A DNA stretch of 64,000 nt, from NCBI RefSeq assembly GCF_008929045.1, contig NZ_VFAH01000023.1:21966-85965 (forward strand), read 5' to 3'. Below, piece by piece: positions 8,860-16,916 of the stretch. The position numbers and the translations under genes are program-made. The DNA comes from Noviherbaspirillum aerium. Its GTDB lineage: Bacteria > Pseudomonadota > Gammaproteobacteria > Burkholderiales > Burkholderiaceae_D. The notes below the pieces were generated by a model. The model made no database searches. It was given only the letters and a program-made list of their open reading frames with translations, and was not told where the DNA came from. The stretch's first letter is position 1. Each line of letters begins with the position of its first letter.

Positions 8860-9867
8860 ATGAATACCCTTCAAATCAGTATCTACACGCTTGCCTTCCT
8901 GATTGCGCTGGCATTGCTGTTCGACTTCATGAATGGCTTCCATGACGCCGCCAATGCGATTGCCACCGTGGTTTCGACCGGTGTGCTGAAGCCCCAGCAT
9001 GCAGTCGCAATGGCAGCCTTTTTCAACGTCGTTGCCATCTTCTTCTTCCAACTCAAGGTGGCTACCACCGTCGGCAAGGGCACGATCGAACCATCCGTGG
9101 TTGACCATTACGTCGTATTTGGCGCGCTGGTCGGAGCGATTTTCTGGAATGTGCTGACCTGGTATTACGGTATTCCCTCGTCTTCCTCCCACGCGCTGAT
9201 CGGTGGACTGGTCGGCGCCGCGGTCGCCAAGGCGGGCACAAGCTCCCTGATCTCCTCGGGCCTGATCAAGACGATTTCCTTCATCGTCCTGTCGCCGCTG
9301 CTCGGGTTTGTATTCGGTTCCATCATGATGGTGCTCGTCTCATGGCTCTTTGTGCGGTCAACTCCGCAGCGCGTGGACAAATGGTTCCGTCGCATGCAGC
9401 TGGTATCGGCCTCGATGTACAGTCTCGGCCATGGCGGCAACGATGCCCAGAAAACCATGGGCATCATCTGGATGCTGCTCATCGCCGCCGGCTACTCGAC
9501 CACAAGTGATGCGCTGCCGATGTGGGTGGTCCTCAGCTGCTACGGCGCCATTGGCCTTGGCACCCTGTTTGGTGGATGGCGCATCGTGAAAACCATGGGC
9601 CAGAAAATCACCAAGCTCAAGCCGGTCGGCGGCTTTTGCGCCGAAACCGGGGGGGCGATCACGCTTTTCCTCGCTACCGCGCTTGGCATTCCTGTTTCGA
9701 CGACCCACACCATCACCGGTGCAATCGTCGGCGTAGGCTCCTCGCGCAAAATGTCGGCGGTTCGCTGGGGTGTCGCGGGCAATATCGTATGGGCCTGGGT
9801 CTTTACCATTCCGGCATCCGCCTTTGTCGCGGCGATCGCCTGGTGGATCGGAACCAAGATTCTGTAA
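8860..9867 (+). CDS. pit: Low-affinity inorganic phosphate transporter, Pit family
   Basis: Pit proteins carry metal-phosphate complexes into the cell, driven by protons. The 335-aa protein has about ten hydrophobic segments. It also has the two family signature repeats, FDFMNGFHDAANAIATV at residues 21-37 and YSLGHGGNDAQKTMG near residues 188-202. A second inner repeat, PVSTTHTITGAIVG, and SSSSHALIGGLVG fit the inverted-repeat architecture. It is shorter than E. coli PitA (499 aa) but typical of the short Pit group paired with DUF47. A strong terminator follows, shared with the convergent phoH-like gene. Confidence 0.93.
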   Translation: MNTLQISIYTLAFLIALALLFDFMNGFHDAANAIATVVSTGVLKPQHAVAMAAFFNVVAIFFFQLKVATTVGKGTIEPSVVDHYVVFGALVGAIFWNVLTWYYGIPSSSSHALIGGLVGAAVAKAGTSSLISSGLIKTISFIVLSPLLGFVFGSIMMVLVSWLFVRSTPQRVDKWFRRMQLVSASMYSLGHGGNDAQKTMGIIWMLLIAAGYSTTSDALPMWVVLSCYGAIGLGTLFGGWRIVKTMGQKITKLKPVGGFCAETGGAITLFLATALGIPVSTTHTITGAIVGVGSSRKMSAVRWGVAGNIVWAWVFTIPASAFVAAIAWWIGTKIL

Positions 9868-9886
9868 TTTCCGTTTCCGTGAAAAC

Positions 9887-9917
9887 AAAAAAGCCTGCGA
9901 GACGCAGGCTTTTTTGT
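9887..9917. terminator. Bidirectional terminator between pit and phoH-like gene
   Basis: AAAAAAGCCTGCG and CGCAGGCTTTTTTG pair around a 3-nt loop. The A-run and T-run on the two flanks suit termination in both directions. Confidence 0.9.
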
Positions 9918-9944
9918 TAATGCCGGAATGGCTTGGGATTGGTA

Positions 9945-11603
9945 TTAGAGCACATCGCTCGCATGATCGGCCAGCCGTGAGCGTTCGCCGCGCGCCAGCG
10001 TGACATGACCGCTGTGCGACCATCCCTTGAAGCGATCGACCACGTAGGTGAGGCCGCTGGACCCCTCGGTCAGATAAGGCGTGTCGATCTGCGCGATATT
10101 GCCGAGGCAGATGATCTTGGTGCCCGGACCGGCACGCGTGACGAGCGTCTTCATCTGCTTGGGCGTCAGATTCTGCGCTTCGTCGATGATCAGGAACTTG
10201 TTGACGAAAGTCCGGCCGCGCATGAAGTTGAGCGACTTGATCTTGATGCGCGAGCGGATCAGGTCCTGCGTCGCCGCCCGGCCCCATTCACCGGCATCAT
10301 TGTCGGACTTGTTCAGCACTTCGAGGTTGTCGTCGAACGCGCCCATCCAGGGCGACATCTTCTCTTCCTCGGTTCCCGGCAGGAAGCCGATGTCTTCGCC
10401 GACCGGCACCGTAACGCGGGTCACGATGATCTCGTTGTACAGCTTGGTCTCCAGGACTTGGGCGAGGCCCGCCGCCAGCGCGAGCAGGGTCTTGCCCGTG
10501 CCCGCCTGACCGAGCAAGGTCACGAAATCGCATTCCGGATTCATCAGCAGGTTCAGCGCAAAGTTTTGCTCGCGGTTGCGGGCGGTAACGCCCCAGACGC
10601 TGTTCTTGCCATGGCTGTAATCACGCAGGGTCTGCAGGACGGCAGTCTTGCCGTTGATCTGCCTGACCTGTCCGTAGAACGACGCCTCGCCATTGTTCGG
10701 TTCCAGGAAGACGAACTGGTTGACCAGCAGCGAAGGCACGACCGGGCCGGTGACACGATAGAAGGTATAGCCGGTGCCATGCTTGTTCTCTTGCCATGAT
10801 TCCATTCCCTTGGCATGCTTGTTCCAGAAATCGTCCGGCAACTGCACCACGCCCGAATAGAGAAGATCGGTATCTTCCAGAACGTGATCGTTCAGATACT
10901 CTTCCGCCGGCAGGCCCATCGCGCGCGCCTTGATGCGCATGTTGATGTCTTTCGACACCAGCACCACCGGACGTCCGGGATGCTGCGCCTCAAGCGCGCG
11001 CACCACGCCCAGAATCTGATTGTCCGCCTTGCCCTGGGGCAGGCCTTCCGGCAGTTCGACATTCTGCAATGTGGTCTGGAAGAACAGGCGGCCCTTGGCA
11101 TCCTTGTTGCCCAGCTTGGACAGGGGGATGCCCAGTTCTATCTCGTGTTCCGCGACTCCCGCAACCAGAGCATCCAGCGAACGGGAGACCTGGCGCGCAT
11201 TGCGCGCGACCTCCGACATGCCTTTCTTGTGATTGTCCAGTTCCTCCAGCGTCATCATCGGCAGGTAGACATCGTGTTCCTCGAAGCGGAACAGCGAAGT
11301 CGGATCATGCATCAGCACGTTGGTATCGAGGACGAAGAGCTTGGTCACGCCCTGCTTGTCCGCCGTCTTGCCGGCGCCGGACTTGATCAGCGCCTCTACG
11401 GCCTTGGGCTTGGTGGCGCGGGTCTTTGCCGCAGGGGCTTTCTCGGTAGTCCGGGCACGTGCCTGAGGAATTTCTTCGATCGGTTGGGGTGTCGATTCAA
11501 CCAGCGTCATCACAGGTTTTACCGATTTGCCTTTCTCTGCCTTCGGGTATTCCTGCGGGGAGAGCAATGTTCCTGGTTTGGTCGGTAATTTGGGCAGTGG
11601 CAT
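9945..11603 (-). CDS. PIN-PhoH family ATPase/ribonuclease-like protein
   Basis: This 552-aa protein joins an N-terminal PIN nuclease fold to a C-terminal PhoH ATPase. After a Lys/Ala/Pro-rich leader (residues 1-85) comes the PIN start LFVLDTNVLMHDP with D93, and further acidic positions in MMTLEELDNHKKG. The PhoH part has Walker A GQAGTGKT (about residue 365), the Walker B segment FLIIDEAQNLTPKQMK, and KIICLGNIAQIDTPYL. PhoH2-type proteins have been shown in some bacteria to be RNA helicase/RNases. The gene is not linked to ybeY here, which argues against the short PhoH paralogue. It starts with ATG at 11603 after GAGG. The target RNA is unknown. Confidence 0.9.
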   Translation of the reverse strand: MPLPKLPTKPGTLLSPQEYPKAEKGKSVKPVMTLVESTPQPIEEIPQARARTTEKAPAAKTRATKPKAVEALIKSGAGKTADKQGVTKLFVLDTNVLMHDPTSLFRFEEHDVYLPMMTLEELDNHKKGMSEVARNARQVSRSLDALVAGVAEHEIELGIPLSKLGNKDAKGRLFFQTTLQNVELPEGLPQGKADNQILGVVRALEAQHPGRPVVLVSKDINMRIKARAMGLPAEEYLNDHVLEDTDLLYSGVVQLPDDFWNKHAKGMESWQENKHGTGYTFYRVTGPVVPSLLVNQFVFLEPNNGEASFYGQVRQINGKTAVLQTLRDYSHGKNSVWGVTARNREQNFALNLLMNPECDFVTLLGQAGTGKTLLALAAGLAQVLETKLYNEIIVTRVTVPVGEDIGFLPGTEEEKMSPWMGAFDDNLEVLNKSDNDAGEWGRAATQDLIRSRIKIKSLNFMRGRTFVNKFLIIDEAQNLTPKQMKTLVTRAGPGTKIICLGNIAQIDTPYLTEGSSGLTYVVDRFKGWSHSGHVTLARGERSRLADHASDVL

Positions 11604-11714
11604 CAGGACCTCAGTCTAGAAAATGTTGAATTGACGGCTTGTCGGAGGTTAAACAGCTGCTGCAAGCTTGTACTGCGGGGTGGGAAGAGAAGGGTAAGGA
11701 AACCGCGGAGCGAA

Positions 11715-11763
11715 AAGGCCGTTTGAGGGGGAGGCTGGATGCCTCTTCCACAAACGGCCTTCT
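11715..11763 (-). terminator. Terminator downstream of bcp (minus strand)
   Basis: Read on the minus strand, AAGGCCGTTTG pairs with CAAACGGCCTT and is followed by TTC. A smaller GAGGC/GCCTC hairpin sits within the loop. Confidence 0.75.
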
Positions 11764-11802
11764 GAGAAAAAAAGCTTTTAGATTCAATGTATTTTGTATT
11801 CT

Positions 11803-12279
11803 CTACGGAAGTGCCGTCACAAACTCGAGGACTTCGTCCACGTGCCCGGGCACCTTTACTCCACGCCATTCTTTCACCAACTTCCCGCTGCCGTCAATGA
11901 TAAATGTCGTACGTTCAACTCCGCGTACCTGTTTACCGTACATGTTTTTCATCTTCATGACATCGAACAAGTTGCAGACCTTTTCGTCCGGGTCGGAGAT
12001 GAGTTCGAAGGGCAGGTCGAGCTTGGCCTTGAATCCCTCATGCGACCGGATGCTGTCCCTGCTGATGCCAAAGATTTCGGCATTGGCTGCCTGAAACTGC
12101 GGATACAGGTCACGGAAATGCAGGCTTTCGGTCGTGCAGCCCGGCGTATTGTCTTTGGGATAGAAATACACGACAACAGTCTTTCCCTGGTGTTCGGACA
12201 AGGTAAAGATCTTGTCGCCGGTCATGGGCGCGGAAAAATCGGGTACGTTCGAATTCAAAGCAAATGGGCTTTCAGCCAC
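11803..12279 (-). CDS. bcp: Thioredoxin-dependent peroxiredoxin Bcp (PrxQ)
   Basis: Bcp reduces hydrogen peroxide and organic hydroperoxides with a cysteine thiol. The 158-aa product has VVVYFYPKDNTPGCTTES with peroxidatic C48. The residue five places later, where many PrxQ enzymes carry the resolving cysteine, is not cysteine. The only other visible cysteine is C102 (DEKVCNLF), so the enzyme is either 1-Cys or uses C102. The start is GTG at 12279, preceded by AGGAGA. It is upstream of the PIN-PhoH gene on the same strand, but a terminator separates them. In many betaproteobacteria bcp and this phoH gene are neighbours. Confidence 0.93.
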   Translation of the reverse strand: MAESPFALNSNVPDFSAPMTGDKIFTLSEHQGKTVVVYFYPKDNTPGCTTESLHFRDLYPQFQAANAEIFGISRDSIRSHEGFKAKLDLPFELISDPDEKVCNLFDVMKMKNMYGKQVRGVERTTFIIDGSGKLVKEWRGVKVPGHVDEVLEFVTALP

Positions 12280-12813
12280 GTTGGTCTCCTGATCCAGGTA
12301 GGTGGTCGCTGGTGGCGACGATTGAGCTTCAGCGTTGCCGCCGGTAGCAGGAACGCAATCCCGGATGTTAGCGAATTTTTATTCGGTTTGAAAAGGTTTG
12401 CACACGCTGCAATGGCGGCTACGCTAACGCACGGCGGAATTGCTCGGTCGTTTGAACAGGCCAAGTGTTTCACATCGCTGTTGTTGGGATAACTGCCTAT
12501 GACTGCTTATGACTGCCCGGGGTGCAGTGCGGAAATGGCGGCGTATTTCCAGATTTCAAGTCCTATTGACAACGATTTTCAAGGCGATTTCCGACGGCTG
12601 ATGGAGTCGATCCAAAGTCGCCTTGCGCGGGAACGGAAAAGTGAACGTTAGCAACATGCGTTCGAAATATAGCGGAGGCAAACTTGGTGAAATCATGCCG
12701 AGAAAAGGAAGGCACAGCAAGGCCGAGGCCTTGCGCGCATTGTCAACCCGATATCGGTGTGATCCTGCTAATCATTTGTACAGCACATTCCAAACTCGCG
12801 CCGTTACTTTCTC
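12280..12813. other. 534-bp interval without a firm gene
   Basis: The gap between bcp and the Mth938-like gene has no ORF with a recognisable family and no clear RNA gene. It contains one 50-codon ORF, annotated separately, and a near-duplicate CTATGACTG/TTATGACTG at 12497-12515. The rest shows no repeat or terminator that I can support. Confidence 0.5.
12499..12651 (+). CDS. Candidate small protein with CPGC motif (50 aa)
   Basis: An ATG at 12499 opens 50 codons ending in TAG at 12651. The peptide starts MTAYDCPGCSAEM and ends in a basic stretch, QSRLARERKSER. The CPGC pair looks like half of a zinc-binding or redox site, and the predicted helix FRRLMESIQSRLARERK is amphipathic. Against it, the ribosome binding site is weak (GGGAT about ten bases upstream) and it has no operon partner. 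I do not recognise a family, and it may be chance coding. Confidence 0.3.
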   Translation: MTAYDCPGCSAEMAAYFQISSPIDNDFQGDFRRLMESIQSRLARERKSER

Positions 12814-13185
12814 CTACTCGAAGATGAGCGCCAGTGCTACCTTGCGTCCTTCGCCCATCAGGATATTGTATGTGCGGCAGGCAGCCGCATTATCCATGCA
12901 CTCGACCCCGATCCGCCTTGAAGTCAGTGCGGCTACCAGCCGGGGATGAATGAAGCGTTGCCGTTTGCCCGTGCCGAGAATGACGACATCGGGATGCACG
13001 GCATCGATCTGGGCAAAATCTTCCTGGGTCAGGGCATCGAACGAGGCTGCGGCCCATTTCGCCGGAGGCACTTCGGGCAGAACGATCAGGTTGTAATCGA
13101 AACGTACCGCATTGATTTCTACGGCGTCATCGTCGTAGCGTGTGACGGTTTGATAATGCTGGGTAGGAGTGGTGTGAAGTTTCAT
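12814..13185 (-). CDS. Mth938-like domain protein (DUF498/NDUFAF3-like)
   Basis: The 123-aa product belongs to the Mth938 fold group. It has VEINAVRFDYNLIVLPEV near residues 22-39, DVVILGTGKRQRFIHPRL near 65-82, and the Cys-containing segment IGVECMDNAAACRTYNILMGEGRKVALAL at the end. Homologues occur throughout proteobacteria, and the human relative NDUFAF3 helps assemble respiratory complex I. A biochemical role in bacteria is not established. It is divergent from alaA with about 190 bp between the genes and has no operon partner. Confidence 0.82.
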   Translation of the reverse strand: MKLHTTPTQHYQTVTRYDDDAVEINAVRFDYNLIVLPEVPPAKWAAASFDALTQEDFAQIDAVHPDVVILGTGKRQRFIHPRLVAALTSRRIGVECMDNAAACRTYNILMGEGRKVALALIFE

Positions 13186-13374
13186 GGCGCAATAGACAAG
13201 CGAAACGGCTTAAATTTCCGGCAATGCGGTGAAAAAACTTCGGGCATTGTAGCCTTTCGCCGCTGTCGGGCGTGCGTATGCATTGATAAAACGGGTTGCT
13301 TTGGGCAAAATGGACGTTTTTGGCGGTGCAGCATTGCATCCCAAGTCTTGCATTAACTACAAGGGATTGCTCGA

Positions 13375-14604
13375 GTGCGACCGATTCAGAAGTCCAGGAA
13401 ACTGGCAGACGTCTGTTACGACATCCGTGGCCCTGTCTTGGAAAAAGCCAAGCAGATGGAAGAAGAGGGCCACAAGATCATCAAGCTCAATATCGGCAAT
13501 CTGGCCGTGTTCGGCTTCGACGCGCCGGACGAGATTGTCCATGACATGATCATCAACATGGGCAATGCCGCAGGCTATACCGATTCCAAGGGCATGTTCG
13601 CGCCGCGCAAGGCCATCATGCACTACACGCAGGAAAAGAAGATTTCCGGCGTAACGATCGAGGACATCTACATCGGCAATGGTGCATCGGAGCTGATCGT
13701 CATGGGCATGAACGCCCTGCTCAACAGCGGCGACGAAGTGCTGGTGCCTGCGCCGGACTATCCTTTGTGGACCGCGGCGGTCAGCCTGTCCGGCGGCAAG
13801 CCCGTGCACTATGTCTGCGACGAGCAGTCCGGCTGGCTGCCCGACATCGAGGACATCAAGAAAAAGATCACGCCCAATACCAAGGCGATTGTCGTCATCA
13901 ATCCCAATAATCCGACCGGTGCCCTGTATCCGGTGGAAGTGCTGCAGCAGATTGTCGATGTCGCCCGCCAGCACCAGCTGATCGTGTTCGCCGATGAAAT
14001 CTACGACAAGACGCTTTACGACGGCGAAACCCATACATCGATCGCCTCGCTCGCCGACGACGTGCTGTTCATCACCCTTAACGGCCTGTCCAAGAATTAC
14101 CGTTCCTGCGGCTATCGTGCCGGCTGGATGGTGGTCTCGGGCGAAAAGAAACCGGCCAGGGACTATATCGAGGGCCTGAACATGCTGGCGTCGATGCGCC
14201 TGTGCGCCAACGCGCCCGGCCAGTATGCGATCCAGACGGCGCTCGGCGGCTACCAGAGCATCAATGACCTCGTCGGTCCGGGCGGGCGGCTGCTGAAGCA
14301 GCGCGACCTTGCGCACAAGCTGCTGACCGAGATTCCTGGCGTTACCTGCGTCAAGCCCAAGTCGGCGCTCTACATGTTCCCGAAGCTCGATCCGAAGATC
14401 TATCCGATCGACGACGATCAGAAATTCGCCTATGAATTGCTGGCGGAGGAGAAGGTGCTGATCGTCCAGGGCACCGGCTTCAACTGGATCAGCCCCGATC
14501 ACTTCCGTGTCGTGTTCCTGCCGAACTCCGACGACCTGACGGAAGCGATCGGCCGCATTTCCCGCTTCCTTGAAGGCTATCGCCGCCGCCACGGTACCGC
14601 CTGA
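13375..14604 (+). CDS. alaA: Pyridoxal-phosphate aminotransferase, AlaA-type (glutamate-pyruvate)
   Basis: AlaA makes alanine from pyruvate and glutamate. The 409-aa product has the fold-type I features IGNGASELIVMGMNALL, VVINPNNPTGALYP, the cofactor-binding FADEIYDKTLYDG, and the Schiff-base lysine K240 in GLSKNYRSCGYRAGW, the AlaA/YfbQ signature. The start chosen is GTG at 13375 (RPIQKSRKLADVCYDIRGPV), with AAGGG ten bases upstream; it matches the usual AlaA N-terminus. hom follows after 150 bp on the same strand. An alaA-hom-thrC order is common in Burkholderiales, consistent with amino-acid family grouping. Confidence 0.92.
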   Translation: MRPIQKSRKLADVCYDIRGPVLEKAKQMEEEGHKIIKLNIGNLAVFGFDAPDEIVHDMIINMGNAAGYTDSKGMFAPRKAIMHYTQEKKISGVTIEDIYIGNGASELIVMGMNALLNSGDEVLVPAPDYPLWTAAVSLSGGKPVHYVCDEQSGWLPDIEDIKKKITPNTKAIVVINPNNPTGALYPVEVLQQIVDVARQHQLIVFADEIYDKTLYDGETHTSIASLADDVLFITLNGLSKNYRSCGYRAGWMVVSGEKKPARDYIEGLNMLASMRLCANAPGQYAIQTALGGYQSINDLVGPGGRLLKQRDLAHKLLTEIPGVTCVKPKSALYMFPKLDPKIYPIDDDQKFAYELLAEEKVLIVQGTGFNWISPDHFRVVFLPNSDDLTEAIGRISRFLEGYRRRHGTA

Positions 14605-14754
14605 AGCGGATATGTTCGCCGGCCAGCGCCTGATAATCCTCGCAGCATGGCCGGCATCGAATGAGGCGGACGCGCTGCGCCGCCTCAAACCTGGTAATCA
14701 GGGAGCTGTTGCAAGCCGGCTCCCGGTCCCGCAATTCATCAAATATCAAACGCT

Positions 14755-16065
14755 ATGAAACCCATCAAAGTTGGTCTGTTAGGCATCGGTACCGTTGGTT
14801 CCGGCACATTCAATGTCCTCAAGCGCAATCAGGAGGAAATTACCCGCCGTGCCGGCCGCAGCATTCAGATTACGATGGTGGCGGATCTCAATACCGAGCG
14901 GGCGAAGGAACTGACCAATGGCGAATGCGAAGTCGTCAATGATGCCAACCTGGTGGTCAACAATCCCGATATCGATATCGTCATCGAACTCATCGGCGGC
15001 TACGGCATTGCACGCGATCTCGTCATGAAAGCGATTGCCAACGGCAAGCATGTGGTCACCGCCAACAAGGCGCTGCTGGCCACGCACGGCAATGAAATCT
15101 TCAGGGCGGCGCAGGAGAAGGGAGTGATGGTCGCGTTCGAAGCGGCGGTCGCCGGCGGCATCCCCATCATCAAGGCGCTGCGCGAAGGCCTGACGGCCAA
15201 CCGCATCCAGTGGCTGGCCGGCATCATCAATGGCACGACCAACTTCATCCTGTCCGAGATGCGAGACAAGGGCCTGGACTTCGATGTCGTGCTCAAGGAA
15301 GCGCAGCGCCTCGGCTATGCGGAAGCGGATCCGACCTTCGATATCGAAGGCGTCGACGCCGCCCACAAGGCCACCATCATGTCGGCCATCGCTTTCGGCA
15401 TCCCGGTGCAGTTCGACAAGGCGCACGTAGAAGGCATCACCAAGCTGCAGGCCACCGACATCCGCTATGCCGAGCAGCTCGGCTACCGCATCAAGCTGCT
15501 CGGCATCGCCAAGCGCACACCACAAGGTATCGAACTGCGCGTGCATCCGACCCTGATTCCCGCCAAGCGCCTGATCGCCAATGTGGAAGGCGCGATGAAC
15601 GCAGTACTGGTGCACGGCGATGCGGTCGGTGCAACGCTCTATTACGGCAAGGGCGCGGGCTCGGAACCCACGGCATCTGCGGTGATCGCCGACCTGGTCG
15701 ACATCACGCGCCTTGCTACTGCGGATCCGGAGCATCGCGTGCCGCACCTGGCCTTCCAGCCGAATGCGATGAACGACACGCCGATTCTGCCCATGTCGGA
15801 AGTCACAACCAGCTATTACCTGCGCATGCAGGTCGACGATCAGCCCGGCGTGCTGGCCGATATCACCCGCATTCTCGCCGATTCGACCATCTCCATCGAT
15901 GCAATGCTGCAGAAGGAGCCGGAAGAGGGCGATACCCGCGCCGATATCATCATGCTGACTCACCAGACGCAGGAAAAGAACGTGGAAGCAGCGATCGCGA
16001 AGATCGAAGCCTTGTCCACGGTAGTTGGCCAGGTCACGAAGATTCGCCTTGAGCAGCTAAGCTAA
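14755..16065 (+). CDS. hom: Homoserine dehydrogenase
   Basis: This enzyme reduces aspartate semialdehyde to homoserine with NAD(P)H, the branch point to threonine and methionine. The 436-aa protein has the Rossmann loop LLGIGTVGSGTFNVL (residues 6-20), TANKALLATHGNEIF and AAVAGGIPIIKALREGL. The catalytic region is GIINGTTNFILSEM and the domain GYAEADPTFDIEGVDAAHK. A C-terminal ACT domain (about residues 355-432, YYLRMQVDDQPGVLADI) makes threonine feedback likely. It is a monofunctional enzyme without an aspartokinase domain. thrC is not adjacent; three threonine-catabolic genes intervene. Confidence 0.97.
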   Translation: MKPIKVGLLGIGTVGSGTFNVLKRNQEEITRRAGRSIQITMVADLNTERAKELTNGECEVVNDANLVVNNPDIDIVIELIGGYGIARDLVMKAIANGKHVVTANKALLATHGNEIFRAAQEKGVMVAFEAAVAGGIPIIKALREGLTANRIQWLAGIINGTTNFILSEMRDKGLDFDVVLKEAQRLGYAEADPTFDIEGVDAAHKATIMSAIAFGIPVQFDKAHVEGITKLQATDIRYAEQLGYRIKLLGIAKRTPQGIELRVHPTLIPAKRLIANVEGAMNAVLVHGDAVGATLYYGKGAGSEPTASAVIADLVDITRLATADPEHRVPHLAFQPNAMNDTPILPMSEVTTSYYLRMQVDDQPGVLADITRILADSTISIDAMLQKEPEEGDTRADIIMLTHQTQEKNVEAAIAKIEALSTVVGQVTKIRLEQLS

Positions 16066-16093
16066 TCAGTTCCGCTTCCTGCGCGGCAGTGAT

Positions 16094-16128
16094 GAAAGAA
16101 AGCGCCCGTTTTCGGGCGCTTTTTCTTT
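16094..16128 (+). terminator. Rho-independent terminator after hom
   Basis: AAAGAAAGCGCCCG and CGGGCGCTTTTTCTTT pair around a TTTT loop. Because it ends the hom transcript, thrC must be expressed separately. Confidence 0.92.
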
Positions 16129-16176
16129 GTATTGGCCGGCTTTCTTGCGTCCGCGTCATGGACGGACTTTTGCAAT

Positions 16177-16752
16177 TCAGCGGTGTATCACCACGAGCAT
16201 CGCCTTGGCTTCCTCTTCTCCGCAATTGCGGATGGCATGCGGCCGGTCGGCGGCATAACGGGCGGTTCCCCCCGTCTTGAGCATCCTCGAGGTTCCATCC
16301 ACTTCCACTTCCACGCTGCCGGTGATCAACGTCAGATGCTCCATGGTGCCGGGATCATGCGGGTTCGACTTGAGCATGCCCTGCGGGGCCAAGGTCAGTT
16401 CATACCATTCAAATTTCCCCGCCAGATCCATCGGCCCCAGGATGCGCAGCACATAACCGGAATGGTGGCCGGGAAGAGTAGGCATTTCATGCGGTTCCAG
16501 CACGTGCACGGCTTCCGGTGCGTCGGAATCGGTTGACAGCAATTCACCGATGCCGACATTCAAAGCATTCGCCAGGCGCCATGCAACGGCAATGGTCGGG
16601 TTGGCTTTTTCACGCTCAATCTGCGACAGCATTGATTTCGAAACGCCGGCGGCACGAGACAAGTCGTCCAGGGTCAAACCTCTTTTCAGCCGCAGTTTTT
16701 GCAGCATGGCGCCAACTTCAGGCGGCGTACCGGGAGTACCGACATTTTTCAT
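16177..16752 (-). CDS. XRE-family transcriptional regulator with C-terminal cupin domain
   Basis: This 191-aa DNA-binding protein joins an N-terminal helix-turn-helix to a C-terminal cupin. The HTH covers residues about 15-70, including LRLKRGLTLDDLSRAAGVSKSMLSQIEREKANPT. The cupin covers residues about 105-185 (NPHDPGTMEHLTLITGSVEVEVDG and DRPHAIRNCGEEEAKAMLVV). The class usually represses or activates the neighbouring catabolic genes in response to a small ligand bound by the cupin. It is divergent from kbl-tdh across 164 bp that carry three TTC-N8-GAA sites, so control of threonine catabolism plus autoregulation is the best reading. The ligand is unknown; threonine or a catabolite is a guess from context. 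Confidence 0.9.
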   Translation of the reverse strand: MKNVGTPGTPPEVGAMLQKLRLKRGLTLDDLSRAAGVSKSMLSQIEREKANPTIAVAWRLANALNVGIGELLSTDSDAPEAVHVLEPHEMPTLPGHHSGYVLRILGPMDLAGKFEWYELTLAPQGMLKSNPHDPGTMEHLTLITGSVEVEVDGTSRMLKTGGTARYAADRPHAIRNCGEEEAKAMLVVIHR

Positions 16753-16788
16753 TGGATGTATTGCAAAGTGTGAAGGAGGTAGATAATA

Positions 16789-16841
16789 TTCAATATATTG
16801 AACATGAGTTCTTTATATCGAATATGATTCGGTTTATTGAA
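16789..16841. promoter_or_regulatory. Three phased TTC-N8-GAA operator-like sites
   Basis: TTCAATATATTGAA (16789-16802, a perfect palindrome), TTCTTTATATCGAA (16809-16822) and TTCGGTTTATTGAA (16828-16841) start 20 and 19 bp apart, about two helical turns. Each is followed by (C/T)ATGA. The AT-rich array lies between the XRE-cupin gene and kbl, where a regulator binding on one DNA face would control both. Confidence 0.7.
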
Positions 16842-16916
16842 CATGATCCTAACAGATAGCCGGCAAGCCGAGGCAATGAATTTGCATGCTCGCTATTAAC
16901 ACTGGATGGAGGAGTG

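Noticed and set aside
12623..12949. A 108-codon plus-strand ORF across the Mth938-like gene
   Set aside because: Its second half is antisense to a real gene and its first half has no family resemblance or good ribosome binding site.
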